Of a DNA stretch of 7,561 nucleotides, positions 1 to 5,885 are shown in pieces (position 1 is the first letter of the stretch; every line of letters starts with the position of its first letter). The stretch is from Opitutus sp. GAS368 (GTDB lineage Bacteria; Verrucomicrobiota; Verrucomicrobiia; Opitutales; Opitutaceae), in contig CAMATV010000155.1 of assembly GCA_945861235.1 (NCBI GenBank), forward strand, positions 1-7,561, written 5' to 3'. A program made the translations under genes and the position numbers. Under the pieces are notes generated by a model. The model ran no database searches and was not told the DNA's origin. It saw nothing but the letters and a program-made list of their open reading frames with translations.

Positions 1-21
1 CAAGGGTGCGGTGTTGAAACA

Positions 22-43
22 CCACTCGCCCACGCTTGTAGCT
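22..43. repeat. 22-nt intergenic repeat, copy A
   Basis: First of three spaced copies of a 22-nt sequence that starts CCACTCGC and ends GTAGCT. It differs from copy C at only two positions. It is followed by a partial tandem duplication: the 7-mer GCTTGTA occurs twice at 34-40 and 41-47. Its first two bases are also the end of a perfect 6-bp hairpin (GGTGTT at 10-15, AACACC at 18-23). No reading frame is supported here. Confidence 0.6.
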
Positions 44-84
44 TGTAGCGACCAGCATTCAAAACTCAAATGACGTGGGGATCA

Positions 85-106
85 CCACTCGCTGGCGCTC
101 GCGGCT
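85..106. repeat. 22-nt intergenic repeat, copy B
   Basis: Second copy, same orientation as A and C. It starts CCACTCGC and ends GCGGCT, and is the most diverged, with four differences from copy C. It is followed by ACCGGG, so it shares the GCTAC junction with copy C. The CCAC at its start can pair with GTGG at 75-78, making a small hairpin like the one at copy A. Confidence 0.55.
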
Positions 107-159
107 ACCGGGCAAAGCAAAGTCTGGGGCTTTTGGGCGATGGGTAAGAGGAGGGAATT

Positions 160-181
160 CCACTCGCTCACGCTCGTAGCT
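160..181. repeat. 22-nt intergenic repeat, copy C
   Basis: Third copy in the same orientation, 75 bp after copy B, itself 63 bp after copy A. It starts CCACTCGC and ends CTCGTAGCT. Its first two bases finish the palindrome GGAATTCC at 154-161. The spacing is too irregular, and the spacers too unlike a repeat-spacer design, for CRISPR. It looks like a dispersed intergenic repeat family. Confidence 0.6.
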
Positions 182-249
182 ACGCCGGAAAAATACGCCG
201 GGAAAATGGCGAGGTGCCCTTTGGGTTAGCGCTTCTGGTGCGGTGCGCA

Positions 250-270
250 GGCTTCGCGCGGCGCGAAGCC
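250..270 (-). terminator. possible terminator hairpin of the small minus-strand gene
   Basis: A perfect 9-bp inverted repeat (GGCTTCGCG at 250-258, CGCGAAGCC at 262-270) with a 3-nt loop lies 18 bp beyond the stop codon of the 289-783 gene on the minus strand. Position and stem strength suit a transcript end. No T-tract follows on the minus strand, so it is not a canonical intrinsic terminator. It could instead be a processing or stability hairpin. Confidence 0.35.
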
Positions 271-288
271 CGGCGGGCGCGGGGGGAC

Positions 289-783
289 TTACTTCTTCTT
301 CGCCGCGGCCTGCTCTTTAGCAGCAGCAGCGGCCTGCTCTTTTTCGATTTTCGCGGCCTCTTCATCGCTTACGAACATATACACGTGCGCCGTCTCGACG
401 ACGAGGGTGTAGGTGCGGTCGAGGGAGAATCCATAGGCTTTGGCCATCTTCTGGTTGTTCTCGTTGAGCTGAACCATGAGCGCATCGAGCTTGGTCTTGA
501 GCTCCTTCTTCTTGGTCGCGTTGGTCTCTTTGTCGTGGGCCGCATTCAGGTCGACGGCCTGTTGGCGTTGGGTCTGCACGAACTGGACGTTGGCCTGAAA
601 TTCCCGATTGGCCTCGATCGATTTGAGCGTGGAGGCGAGGACGAGTTTTTGTTGCTTTTCGGCGACAGGGGCTGCCGCAGCGGGGGCCGGCGCGGCTTTT
701 TTCGCTGCGGATTCAGCGAACAAAACGCCGGCGCTGAGGAGGGATGCACTGAGACCGATAATTCCAAGGGTGGATTTCTTCAT
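289..783 (-). CDS. small exported Ala/Lys/Glu-rich coiled-coil protein, function unknown
   Basis: This encodes 164 residues and I do not recognise a named family. Residues 1-23 look like a Sec signal peptide: MKK, then a hydrophobic core, with probable cleavage after LFA. An Ala/Pro-rich linker (about 24-42) follows, then a charged, Gln/Lys-rich probable coiled coil (about 43-115). A short more structured part (about 116-140) contains YGFSLDRTY and AHVYMFV. The tail repeats KEQAAA (148-153 and 156-161) and ends in three lysines. The protein is probably periplasmic and superficially resembles small helical chaperones such as Skp/OmpH, but no homology is claimed. The start is the only sensible ATG before the signal peptide, and no Shine-Dalgarno sequence precedes it. 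The gene is transcribed away from the ThuA-like gene and shares no operon with anything in the window. That it is a real gene is supported by the signal peptide and the protein-like middle region. Confidence 0.8.
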   Translation of the reverse strand: MKKSTLGIIGLSASLLSAGVLFAESAAKKAAPAPAAAAPVAEKQQKLVLASTLKSIEANREFQANVQFVQTQRQQAVDLNAAHDKETNATKKKELKTKLDALMVQLNENNQKMAKAYGFSLDRTYTLVVETAHVYMFVSDEEAAKIEKEQAAAAAKEQAAAKKK

Positions 784-1391
784 GGCTGTGACGGGTATTT
801 AGTTGGTTGCGTTGGAGGATTGGCCTGACCGGAGGTCCGATGACAGGAACCCCCGTAACAGGGCCATTTCTTCGCACCTTGGCTAGCCCATTTTGCTCCG
901 CGATTACTCCCGGGCGGATTTCTCGGTTGTCAGTCTCCGCAGCGGTCACGCGTCCAACGGACTGGCGACACTCCTGTGGTCGTGCTTTTCAGGGAACGGC
1001 GGTTTTCCCACCGCCGCTGCGTCGGTCGGCAAGCCGGGCGCTTGGGCAAGCGCCCCTCCGTCGGCCCGAGGCCTCCTGGACCGACGACTTTTAGGGCGCA
1101 TCCCTTTTCCCAACGGTGTCGGCACCCAGCACCGCCGCCAAAGCGGTCGACGCCGCGGCCACGGCGGAGTCCGTTCTCCCGTGGTCCGCTTGCGAAGTGC
1201 GCACCGATAAAAATCGCGGCGGTCGGCCCCCTCGGGCTTCCCTCCGGCAGCGGGGGTCCCGCTGACCTCGTGCGTTTCCCGCCCGGTGCTGCCACCGTCA
1301 CCGGTGACGCCGGGGCCACCGGCACGGCCCTCGTGGAGATTTAGGACGTGCCTTGACCGCACCGTCGCGTCTGAATCCGCAGCCCAACCCC
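784..1391. other. long GC-rich intergenic region dense in perfect hairpins
   Basis: This 608-bp gap lies between the divergent small gene and the ThuA-like gene. Open frames exist on both strands but their translations are Arg/Pro/Gly-rich and unprotein-like. The sequence does hold repeated dyad symmetry. There is a 7-bp stem at 997-1003/1010-1016 (CGGCGGT/ACCGCCG) and an 8-bp stem at 1036-1043/1048-1055 (GGGCGCTT/AAGCGCCC). A 7-bp stem lies at 1248-1254/1258-1264 (CAGCGGG/CCCGCTG). A perfect 14-bp palindrome lies at 1296-1309 (CGTCACCGGTGACG), and a 5-bp stem at 1309-1313/1319-1323. It may be a dispersed repeat unit, a structured RNA or long 5' leader, or a decayed element. Promoters for both flanking genes should lie here, but I could not place either with confidence. 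Confidence 0.5.
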
Positions 1392-2204
1392 ATGAGCACG
1401 CTCCTCCGCAGTTTCGCGTTTCTCGTCCTCGCCGTCGGTGCGGTAGCCGCGCTCGGCAACGCCCTCGCCGCCACACCGGGCGCCGCGTTGCCCACGGTTC
1501 TCTTCTTCGCCAACCCGATGACCTCGGACAACGACGTGATTCGCCGGCCGGCGTCGGGCGAACTTTCTGTGGCGGAGCGACACTTCGCCGCGCTTTGCCG
1601 CGGGGTCTTCGACGTTACGATCACCCAGGACGGCACCGAGGTCGTGAAAGAGAAACTCTCCCGCTACCGTGCCATCGTGTTTTTCACCGCGATCAATCCG
1701 CCGGGGGTGGATCGCGACGCGCTCATCGCGTGGGTCGCGGGCGGCGGCGCGTTTGTCGGGATTCATTCCACGGCGAACACATTTCAGGGCCACGCGGAGT
1801 TTGGTCGGATGCTCGGCGCGAATTACGACCGCCGCCCGTGGCGCACGGCGCAGGCGCCGCAGACGAAAGTGATTATAAAGGTCAACGACGCGACGCATCC
1901 GGCGACGCGGCATCTCGCGGCAACGTTTCCGTTCGCCGACGACATCTACCAGTTCAAAAATTTCGACCGCCCCCAGGTTCAGCTCCTCCTCAGCCTCGAT
2001 CCCGCTGGCCTCGATCTCGCGAACTCGAAGGTGAATCCCGCAGACCGCGTCTTTCCGGTGTCGTGGGCGAAGCCACATGGCGAGGGCCGCGTGTTCTATA
2101 CCGCGCTCGGCGATTGGGAGGAGACGTGGAGCGACCCGCGTTACCGCACGCACCTGACACAAGGGATTCTCTGGGCGATGAAGTTGGCGGACGCGAAGCC
2201 GTGA
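1392..2204 (+). CDS. exported ThuA-domain protein (trehalose-utilization family)
   Basis: This encodes 270 residues. A signal peptide covers about residues 1-26 (STLLR, long hydrophobic stretch, cleavage near ALA), so the protein should act in the periplasm or be membrane-associated. The mature part matches the ThuA family, which has a class-I glutamine-amidotransferase-like fold. Visible landmarks are TVLFFANP at 35-42, GGGAFVGIHSTANTF at 117-131, PWRTAQAP at 149-156, HPATRHL at 169-175, DDIYQFKNF at 183-191, and FPVSWAKPHGEGRVFYTALGD at 221-241, where the family usually has a glycine-rich GRVFYT strand. The namesake ThuA of Sinorhizobium is tied to metabolism of 3-keto trehalose and related disaccharides. 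The substrate of this exported relative is unknown. Start choice: ATG at 1392 gives a compact signal peptide but has no Shine-Dalgarno sequence. A TTG at 1353, preceded by AGGA at 1343-1346, would add 13 residues. The frame is intact, with no missing segment seen. Confidence 0.88.
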   Translation: MSTLLRSFAFLVLAVGAVAALGNALAATPGAALPTVLFFANPMTSDNDVIRRPASGELSVAERHFAALCRGVFDVTITQDGTEVVKEKLSRYRAIVFFTAINPPGVDRDALIAWVAGGGAFVGIHSTANTFQGHAEFGRMLGANYDRRPWRTAQAPQTKVIIKVNDATHPATRHLAATFPFADDIYQFKNFDRPQVQLLLSLDPAGLDLANSKVNPADRVFPVSWAKPHGEGRVFYTALGDWEETWSDPRYRTHLTQGILWAMKLADAKP

Positions 2205-2311
2205 GCAGCGGTGAGAGCTGAGAGCAAAACCAAACCGTAAGGCTCGATTCCAAGCATCAGGGCGCACCTCATTCCAATGCGCGTTCGAGATGAGACGAAC
2301 ACCGGTTTTTT

Positions 2312-2396
2312 GGAGGAGCCTGCTGGCGGTCGATTTTACATTTCACCGACTGACCACGTCCTGAATCGCCTGCAAGCAGGCTCCTGCCTCCAGGCA
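2312..2396. repeat. REP-like inverted repeat pair (BIME-like)
   Basis: Two copies of a GGAGCCTGCT...CGATT element face each other. The plus-strand copy is at 2315-2335 and the opposite-strand copy at 2364-2384, separated by 28 nt. The second copy contains the perfect hairpin GCCTGC-AA-GCAGGC (2368-2381), while the first has a degraded stem. Each copy is flanked outward by GGAGG. A further small hairpin, TGCCT-CC-AGGCA, sits at 2385-2396. The layout of GGAG, GC-rich hairpin, then CGAT is like bacterial REP sequences, which are mobilised by RAYT-type (Y1) transposases and often occur as inverted pairs. No such transposase gene is in the window. The family assignment is inference from form. Confidence 0.65.
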
Positions 2397-2483
2397 AATT
2401 AGTCGGATATTGGCAGCGAAGGGGAATCAGCTCTGACGTTCGGTCGCTCACACCCACTTTTTTCCACAGTCGGACGAGGGGAA

Positions 2484-2547
2484 TTAAGCGCGGAGGACGC
2501 GAAGACGACGGGTATTCCTCTGCGATCTCCGCGATCTCCGCGTTTGA
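2484..2547. repeat. imperfect inverted repeat built on CGCGGAG
   Basis: The left arm at 2489-2505 (CGCGGAG, two unpaired bases, CGCG, A, AGA) pairs with the right arm at 2526-2542 (TCT, C, CGCG, two unpaired bases, CTCCGCG), around an AT-richer loop of about 20 nt. Flanks TTAAG on the left and the complement TCAAA on the right extend the symmetry partly. The right arm contains an exact 9-bp tandem repeat, GCGATCTCC at 2522-2530 and 2531-2539. The element looks like a small dispersed palindromic repeat. Its end lies directly against the candidate promoter of the receptor gene. Confidence 0.6.
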
Positions 2548-2570
2548 AAAGCCTGGGTTAGGAGAATAAT
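2544..2570 (+). promoter_or_regulatory. candidate sigma-70-type promoter for the receptor gene
   Basis: TTGAAA at 2544-2549 (5 of 6 to TTGACA) and AATAAT at 2565-2570 (5 of 6 to TATAAT) are separated by 15 nt, which is short of the usual 16-18. Both boxes stand out in a GC-rich background. Transcription would begin near 2577, giving a leader of roughly 185 nt before the ATG at 2763. The -35 box overlaps the outer edge of the CGCGGAG inverted repeat, so the repeat may have supplied it. The group's housekeeping promoter consensus is not verified here. Confidence 0.3.
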
Positions 2571-2655
2571 GGGTGTCAGCCCTGATCGGCATGGACGCGG
2601 CCACGTGTGGCGCGGCACGGCCAAAATTTCTCGATTTCCGCTACGTATTGCGGGC

Positions 2656-2683
2656 TGCGGACTCACTACACGGACTGTCCGCA
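2656..2683. promoter_or_regulatory. dyad in the presumed receptor leader
   Basis: A 7-bp inverted repeat, TGCGGAC at 2656-2662 and GTCCGCA at 2677-2683, encloses a second tight dyad CGGAC-T-GTCCG at 2671-2681. CGGACT also occurs as a direct repeat at 2658-2663 and 2671-2676. Two mutually exclusive hairpins are therefore possible, or a protein-binding site. It lies about 80 bp upstream of the receptor start. Function is unknown. Confidence 0.3.
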
Positions 2684-2762
2684 CGCAGCGTTGTCTTCCG
2701 ACTTGCGGCGTTCGCGCGTCGTCGGCACGAGTTTCCTTTCGTTTCTCCCTGACCCACACCCT

Positions 2763-5750
2763 ATGACGAATCCGCACATCCCCGCGGGCGCCGCGTTCCG
2801 CACGCGCTGCTCTTTTCTCGCCGCCCTCGGCCTATTCGCGCTGCCACTCGGCGCCCAAACCGCGCCTGCCGTCGCCTCCGCGACGATGGCGTCCCCCGAT
2901 CCCAAGGGCGACGCCATCCAGCTCTCCGTCTTCGAGGTGCGCACGGACCAAGATCGCGGCTATCAGGCCGCCAACGCCGGCTCCGGTGGCCGGATCGACA
3001 TGCCGCTCAAGCTCACGCCCGCGGCGACGTCCGCCTTTACGAAGGAATTTTTGGAGGACTGGAACGTCACCGATATGCGCGAATCGTTCCGCTACGCGAT
3101 GAACGTCGATCCGGGTAACTTCACGCAAAACACCTCACCGTTCGGCGAGTTCGAGTTTAACTTCCGCGGCGTCGGCTCCTCGGGAAATTATCCCACGCGC
3201 AACTACTTTCTCTATTACGGCGTCAGCGATTCCTACAATACCGAGCGCTTCGAGTTCTCCCGCGGGCCCAATTCGATTCTCTTCGGTGACGGCCAGATCG
3301 GCGGTGTTGCGACGACGATGACGAAGGTGCCGCGCCTCGACCGCGACGCTTACTCCGGCACCGCGCGCTACGACAGTTGGGGCGGCCTGCGCACGACGCT
3401 GGACGTGAACCGCCGGCTCGGCAAAATGACTGCCGCCCGCGTGAGCGCCCTGTATCAGCGCAACACCAACGGCCCCGCGTGGCGCGACCGCGCCACGAGC
3501 GACGAGAAGGCGATCGACATCGCCGTCGCGCACGCCTTCAGCCCGCGCACGAAGCTCCGCACCGAGCTGGAGTGGGGTCGCAATAACCGCCTCAACTACA
3601 CCACCGGCTACGCCGATCAGATGGCCTATTACACGCCGGGCTACACCTATGATCGCGTGACGCCCAATCTCCCCGCCAGTCAGGCCCTCGCCGGCATCAC
3701 CGCCGTCAGTACCCAAGCGCAGAACTGGACCTTCATCCCCGCGCTGGCGAATCTCGGCCTCGTCAACACCGGCGCCAGCCAGGCCTTCCGCTCGACAGGC
3801 CACGGCTACCTGCTCCAGCCCGAGGTCCGCACCGATCTCATCGGTATCCGCACCAACGCCAAGTTGCCCAGCCGCGAATTCCACCTCGGCGCCAACGACA
3901 CCAGCGCCCGCATCAAATTTCAGATCTACAGCGCCTACCTCGATCATCGGATCACCGATAGTCTCTCGGCCCAGCTCTCGTATTACAATTACAACAACGA
4001 CCGCATCACCCGCTCGCAAGCTTCGGTCGGTACGCTCCAGCTCGACATCAACCGCTTCCTGCCGAACGGCGCCGTCAATCCCAAGGTCGGCGTCGCCTAT
4101 GGCGAAGCGACCCCCAACCGCAGCTACCAGGAGAACTACGTGCACGAGATCCGCAGTCTGCTCACGTGGAAGACCCGCCTGCCCCTCAAGGGCAAGGGCC
4201 AGTTCTCCGCGATTTTCGGCGAGCGCAAGGAACGCTTCGAGGCCCGCGGCCTGATTCCCGCCCGCGTCGATGGCCCGAATCAGAACTGGACCGCCGCCGA
4301 AAACACCCTCCGCTACCGCTACTACGTCGATGAGCCCGGCAAATACGGCAGCACCTTTTTGCCCGCGCCCACGGCCGGTTTTACCTACGCCTACGTGCAA
4401 AGCGGCTTCGCCTCGATCGAGTTCAAGGACATCAAGTATGCCCAGCTCGTGGCCGCGACTTCCTTCTTCGACGAGCGCGTTTCCCTCGTGCTCGGCACGC
4501 GTTACGACAATCAGCTCAACGACCAGATCGGCAACATCGGCGCGTCCGCCGCCGGCACGCCTTCCGCGATCGACGCCAACGGCCTCCAGCGCTTCGGCGG
4601 CTTCGTCCCCGGCGTCGGCGTCGTCGTCGGCGCGCACAACATCGGTAAGGCCAAGCCGATCACCTCCAATGTCGGCAGCGTCGTGTGGCTCGACAAGGGC
4701 CAGCACGCCGGCCTCTTCTACAACTATTCGCAGAACTTCGCCCCGCCCACTTCGGGCGCAGCCAAGATTGTCGGCTGGAACGCCGACGGCACCACCAACG
4801 GCGAAGGCTTCGGTGCCACCACGGGCAACGAGCGTGCCTTCGGCGTGCGCTTCAACCTGCTCGACGGCGCAATCTCCGCAGAGGTGCGCCGCTACGACGG
4901 GGTGCAGATCGACCGCATCAACGGATCCGCGCCAACCGGCAACCTCAACGCCATCTGGAACAACTCCGGTAATTCCTACAGCACGAACACCACGCTCACC
5001 GCGATGTCGTTCCGCGACGTCGAGGCCATCGGCGCCAAGGGCTACGAGTTTCAGGCCACCACGAACTTCAAGGGCCTGCGGCTCATTACGAATTACGCCC
5101 TCCCCACGACCCGCTCGATCGCGGTCCGCCCCGTCACTCAGGGCTACATCGAAAACTTCTTGCCGATTTGGACCAAGTGGGCCGCCGATCTCCGCAACGA
5201 CAAAGGCGACGTCCTCACGGCCGATAATGCGACGCAGATCCGCAACAACATCCTCTCGCTCCAGAACAACCTCGCGGGCGTCGCGCCCGGCACGGTGAAC
5301 AACGGCACCAATAAGTGGACCGGTTCGTTCAACGCCAACTACTCGTTCTCCCGCCAGAGCAAGCTCGCTGGCTGGAGCGCCGGCTGGGCCATCAGCGGCC
5401 GCGGTCCACGCAAGGTGGGCACGATGAATCCGAACATTCTGTTCAACCTCCCCATCGGCGCGACCGCCACCCCCGATCAAAACAAGGCCGCCGCGTTCGC
5501 CTATCTCTACTCCACCGCCTACTTCGTACAGGACATGAACGCGTCCTACACGCGACGCATCGGGAAACACAGCTGGCGCTTCCAAATCAACGTGGCGAAC
5601 CTCACCGACAAGGACGACTTGCTGTTCAGCGCCTACGGGGCCTATCGCGAACTGGGTCAGGCCACCAATCAGTTCACCGGCACGGTCAACCAGAACTACA
5701 CGTTCCTCGATCCGCGTAAGATCGCGTTCACGACCTCGGTGGCGTTCTGA
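2763..5750 (+). CDS. TonB-dependent outer-membrane receptor (Opitutaceae type)
   Basis: This encodes 995 residues, typical for the family. A signal peptide spans about 1-31 (FRTRCSFLAALGLFALPLGA, then Gln). The linker carries LSVFEV (54-59) and GY (66-67), a segment common before the plug in receptors of Opitutaceae. The plug covers about 77-190: PLKLTPAATSAFTKEFLEDW near 81-100, NFRGVG at 133-138, and the conserved ERFEFSRGPNSILFGDGQIGG at 161-181. The rest forms the 22-strand barrel, rich in alternating aromatic and polar residues, and ends in SVAF with the C-terminal Phe expected for outer-membrane assembly. There is no carboxypeptidase-like or secretin-like extension at the N-terminus, and no SusD-like lipoprotein beside it. 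The receptor would import a ligand using TonB/ExbBD energy. The ligand cannot be read from sequence; siderophore or glycoside are both possible, and the neighbouring ThuA and GMC genes favour a carbohydrate. ATG 2763 is chosen because the signal peptide starts there, although the frame is open upstream to GTG 2607. No Shine-Dalgarno sequence is visible, and the leader just before the ATG is C-rich. Confidence 0.94.
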   Translation: MTNPHIPAGAAFRTRCSFLAALGLFALPLGAQTAPAVASATMASPDPKGDAIQLSVFEVRTDQDRGYQAANAGSGGRIDMPLKLTPAATSAFTKEFLEDWNVTDMRESFRYAMNVDPGNFTQNTSPFGEFEFNFRGVGSSGNYPTRNYFLYYGVSDSYNTERFEFSRGPNSILFGDGQIGGVATTMTKVPRLDRDAYSGTARYDSWGGLRTTLDVNRRLGKMTAARVSALYQRNTNGPAWRDRATSDEKAIDIAVAHAFSPRTKLRTELEWGRNNRLNYTTGYADQMAYYTPGYTYDRVTPNLPASQALAGITAVSTQAQNWTFIPALANLGLVNTGASQAFRSTGHGYLLQPEVRTDLIGIRTNAKLPSREFHLGANDTSARIKFQIYSAYLDHRITDSLSAQLSYYNYNNDRITRSQASVGTLQLDINRFLPNGAVNPKVGVAYGEATPNRSYQENYVHEIRSLLTWKTRLPLKGKGQFSAIFGERKERFEARGLIPARVDGPNQNWTAAENTLRYRYYVDEPGKYGSTFLPAPTAGFTYAYVQSGFASIEFKDIKYAQLVAATSFFDERVSLVLGTRYDNQLNDQIGNIGASAAGTPSAIDANGLQRFGGFVPGVGVVVGAHNIGKAKPITSNVGSVVWLDKGQHAGLFYNYSQNFAPPTSGAAKIVGWNADGTTNGEGFGATTGNERAFGVRFNLLDGAISAEVRRYDGVQIDRINGSAPTGNLNAIWNNSGNSYSTNTTLTAMSFRDVEAIGAKGYEFQATTNFKGLRLITNYALPTTRSIAVRPVTQGYIENFLPIWTKWAADLRNDKGDVLTADNATQIRNNILSLQNNLAGVAPGTVNNGTNKWTGSFNANYSFSRQSKLAGWSAGWAISGRGPRKVGTMNPNILFNLPIGATATPDQNKAAAFAYLYSTAYFVQDMNASYTRRIGKHSWRFQINVANLTDKDDLLFSAYGAYRELGQATNQFTGTVNQNYTFLDPRKIAFTTSVAF

Positions 5751-5776
5751 GTCGAAGGCATAGATTTTTCTGCGCA

Positions 5777-5806
5777 GGGCCGGGCGCGGTGCGCTCGGCC
5801 CTTTTT
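5777..5806 (+). terminator. intrinsic terminator of the receptor gene
   Basis: An 11-bp stem, GGGCCGGGCGC at 5777-5787 with GCGCTCGGCCC at 5791-5801 (one G-U pair), closes a 3-nt loop and is followed at once by TTTTT at 5802-5806, then CTT. It starts 26 bp after the receptor stop codon. No A-tract precedes it, so it should act only on the plus strand. It separates the receptor transcript from the GMC gene that follows. Confidence 0.88.
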
Positions 5807-5885
5807 CTTGGGCGGATCGCGAGGTGCGTCTGCCGCGCGCAGTGCAGCCTTGAACTCTCGGCGCCGCGCGATTCGCTTTCGATCG

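Larger units (their letters stand above)
2205..2762. other. intergenic region between ThuA-like and receptor genes
   Basis: This 558-bp gap has no supported coding sequence. Its contents are annotated separately: a REP-like inverted pair (2312-2396), a CGCGGAG inverted repeat (2484-2547), a candidate promoter (2544-2570) and a short dyad in the presumed receptor leader (2656-2683). The receptor frame is open back to a GTG at 2607, but the 52 extra residues are not protein-like and would bury the signal peptide. No clear intrinsic terminator follows the ThuA-like gene. Confidence 0.6.

Noticed and set aside
22..181. CRISPR array from the three 22-nt repeats.
   Set aside because: Only three copies, unequal spacing (63 and 75 bp), up to four differences between copies and no cas genes.
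893..1344. Several 95-176-codon frames on both strands in the hairpin-rich intergenic block.
   Set aside because: Translations are dominated by Arg, Pro and Gly, lack signal or domain features and overlap one another; perfect hairpins explain the region better.
1341..2267. A 308-codon minus-strand open frame over the ThuA-like gene.
   Set aside because: Arg-rich shadow of a well-supported gene, with no family resemblance.
2283..2311. Terminator after the ThuA-like gene: GTTCG/CGAAC stem with a six-T run.
   Set aside because: The stem is only 5 bp with an 8-nt loop and the T-run begins 5 nt after it; too weak to call.
2607..2762. Upstream GTG start extending the receptor by 52 residues.
   Set aside because: The extension is not protein-like and would place the signal peptide internally; ATG 2763 gives a normal N-terminus.
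4270..5298. A 342-codon plus-strand frame inside the receptor gene.
   Set aside because: Ser/Pro/Thr/Arg-rich out-of-frame translation of the receptor sequence.
5850..5878. Promoter for the GMC gene with TTGAAC as -35.
   Set aside because: No acceptable -10 hexamer at the right distance.
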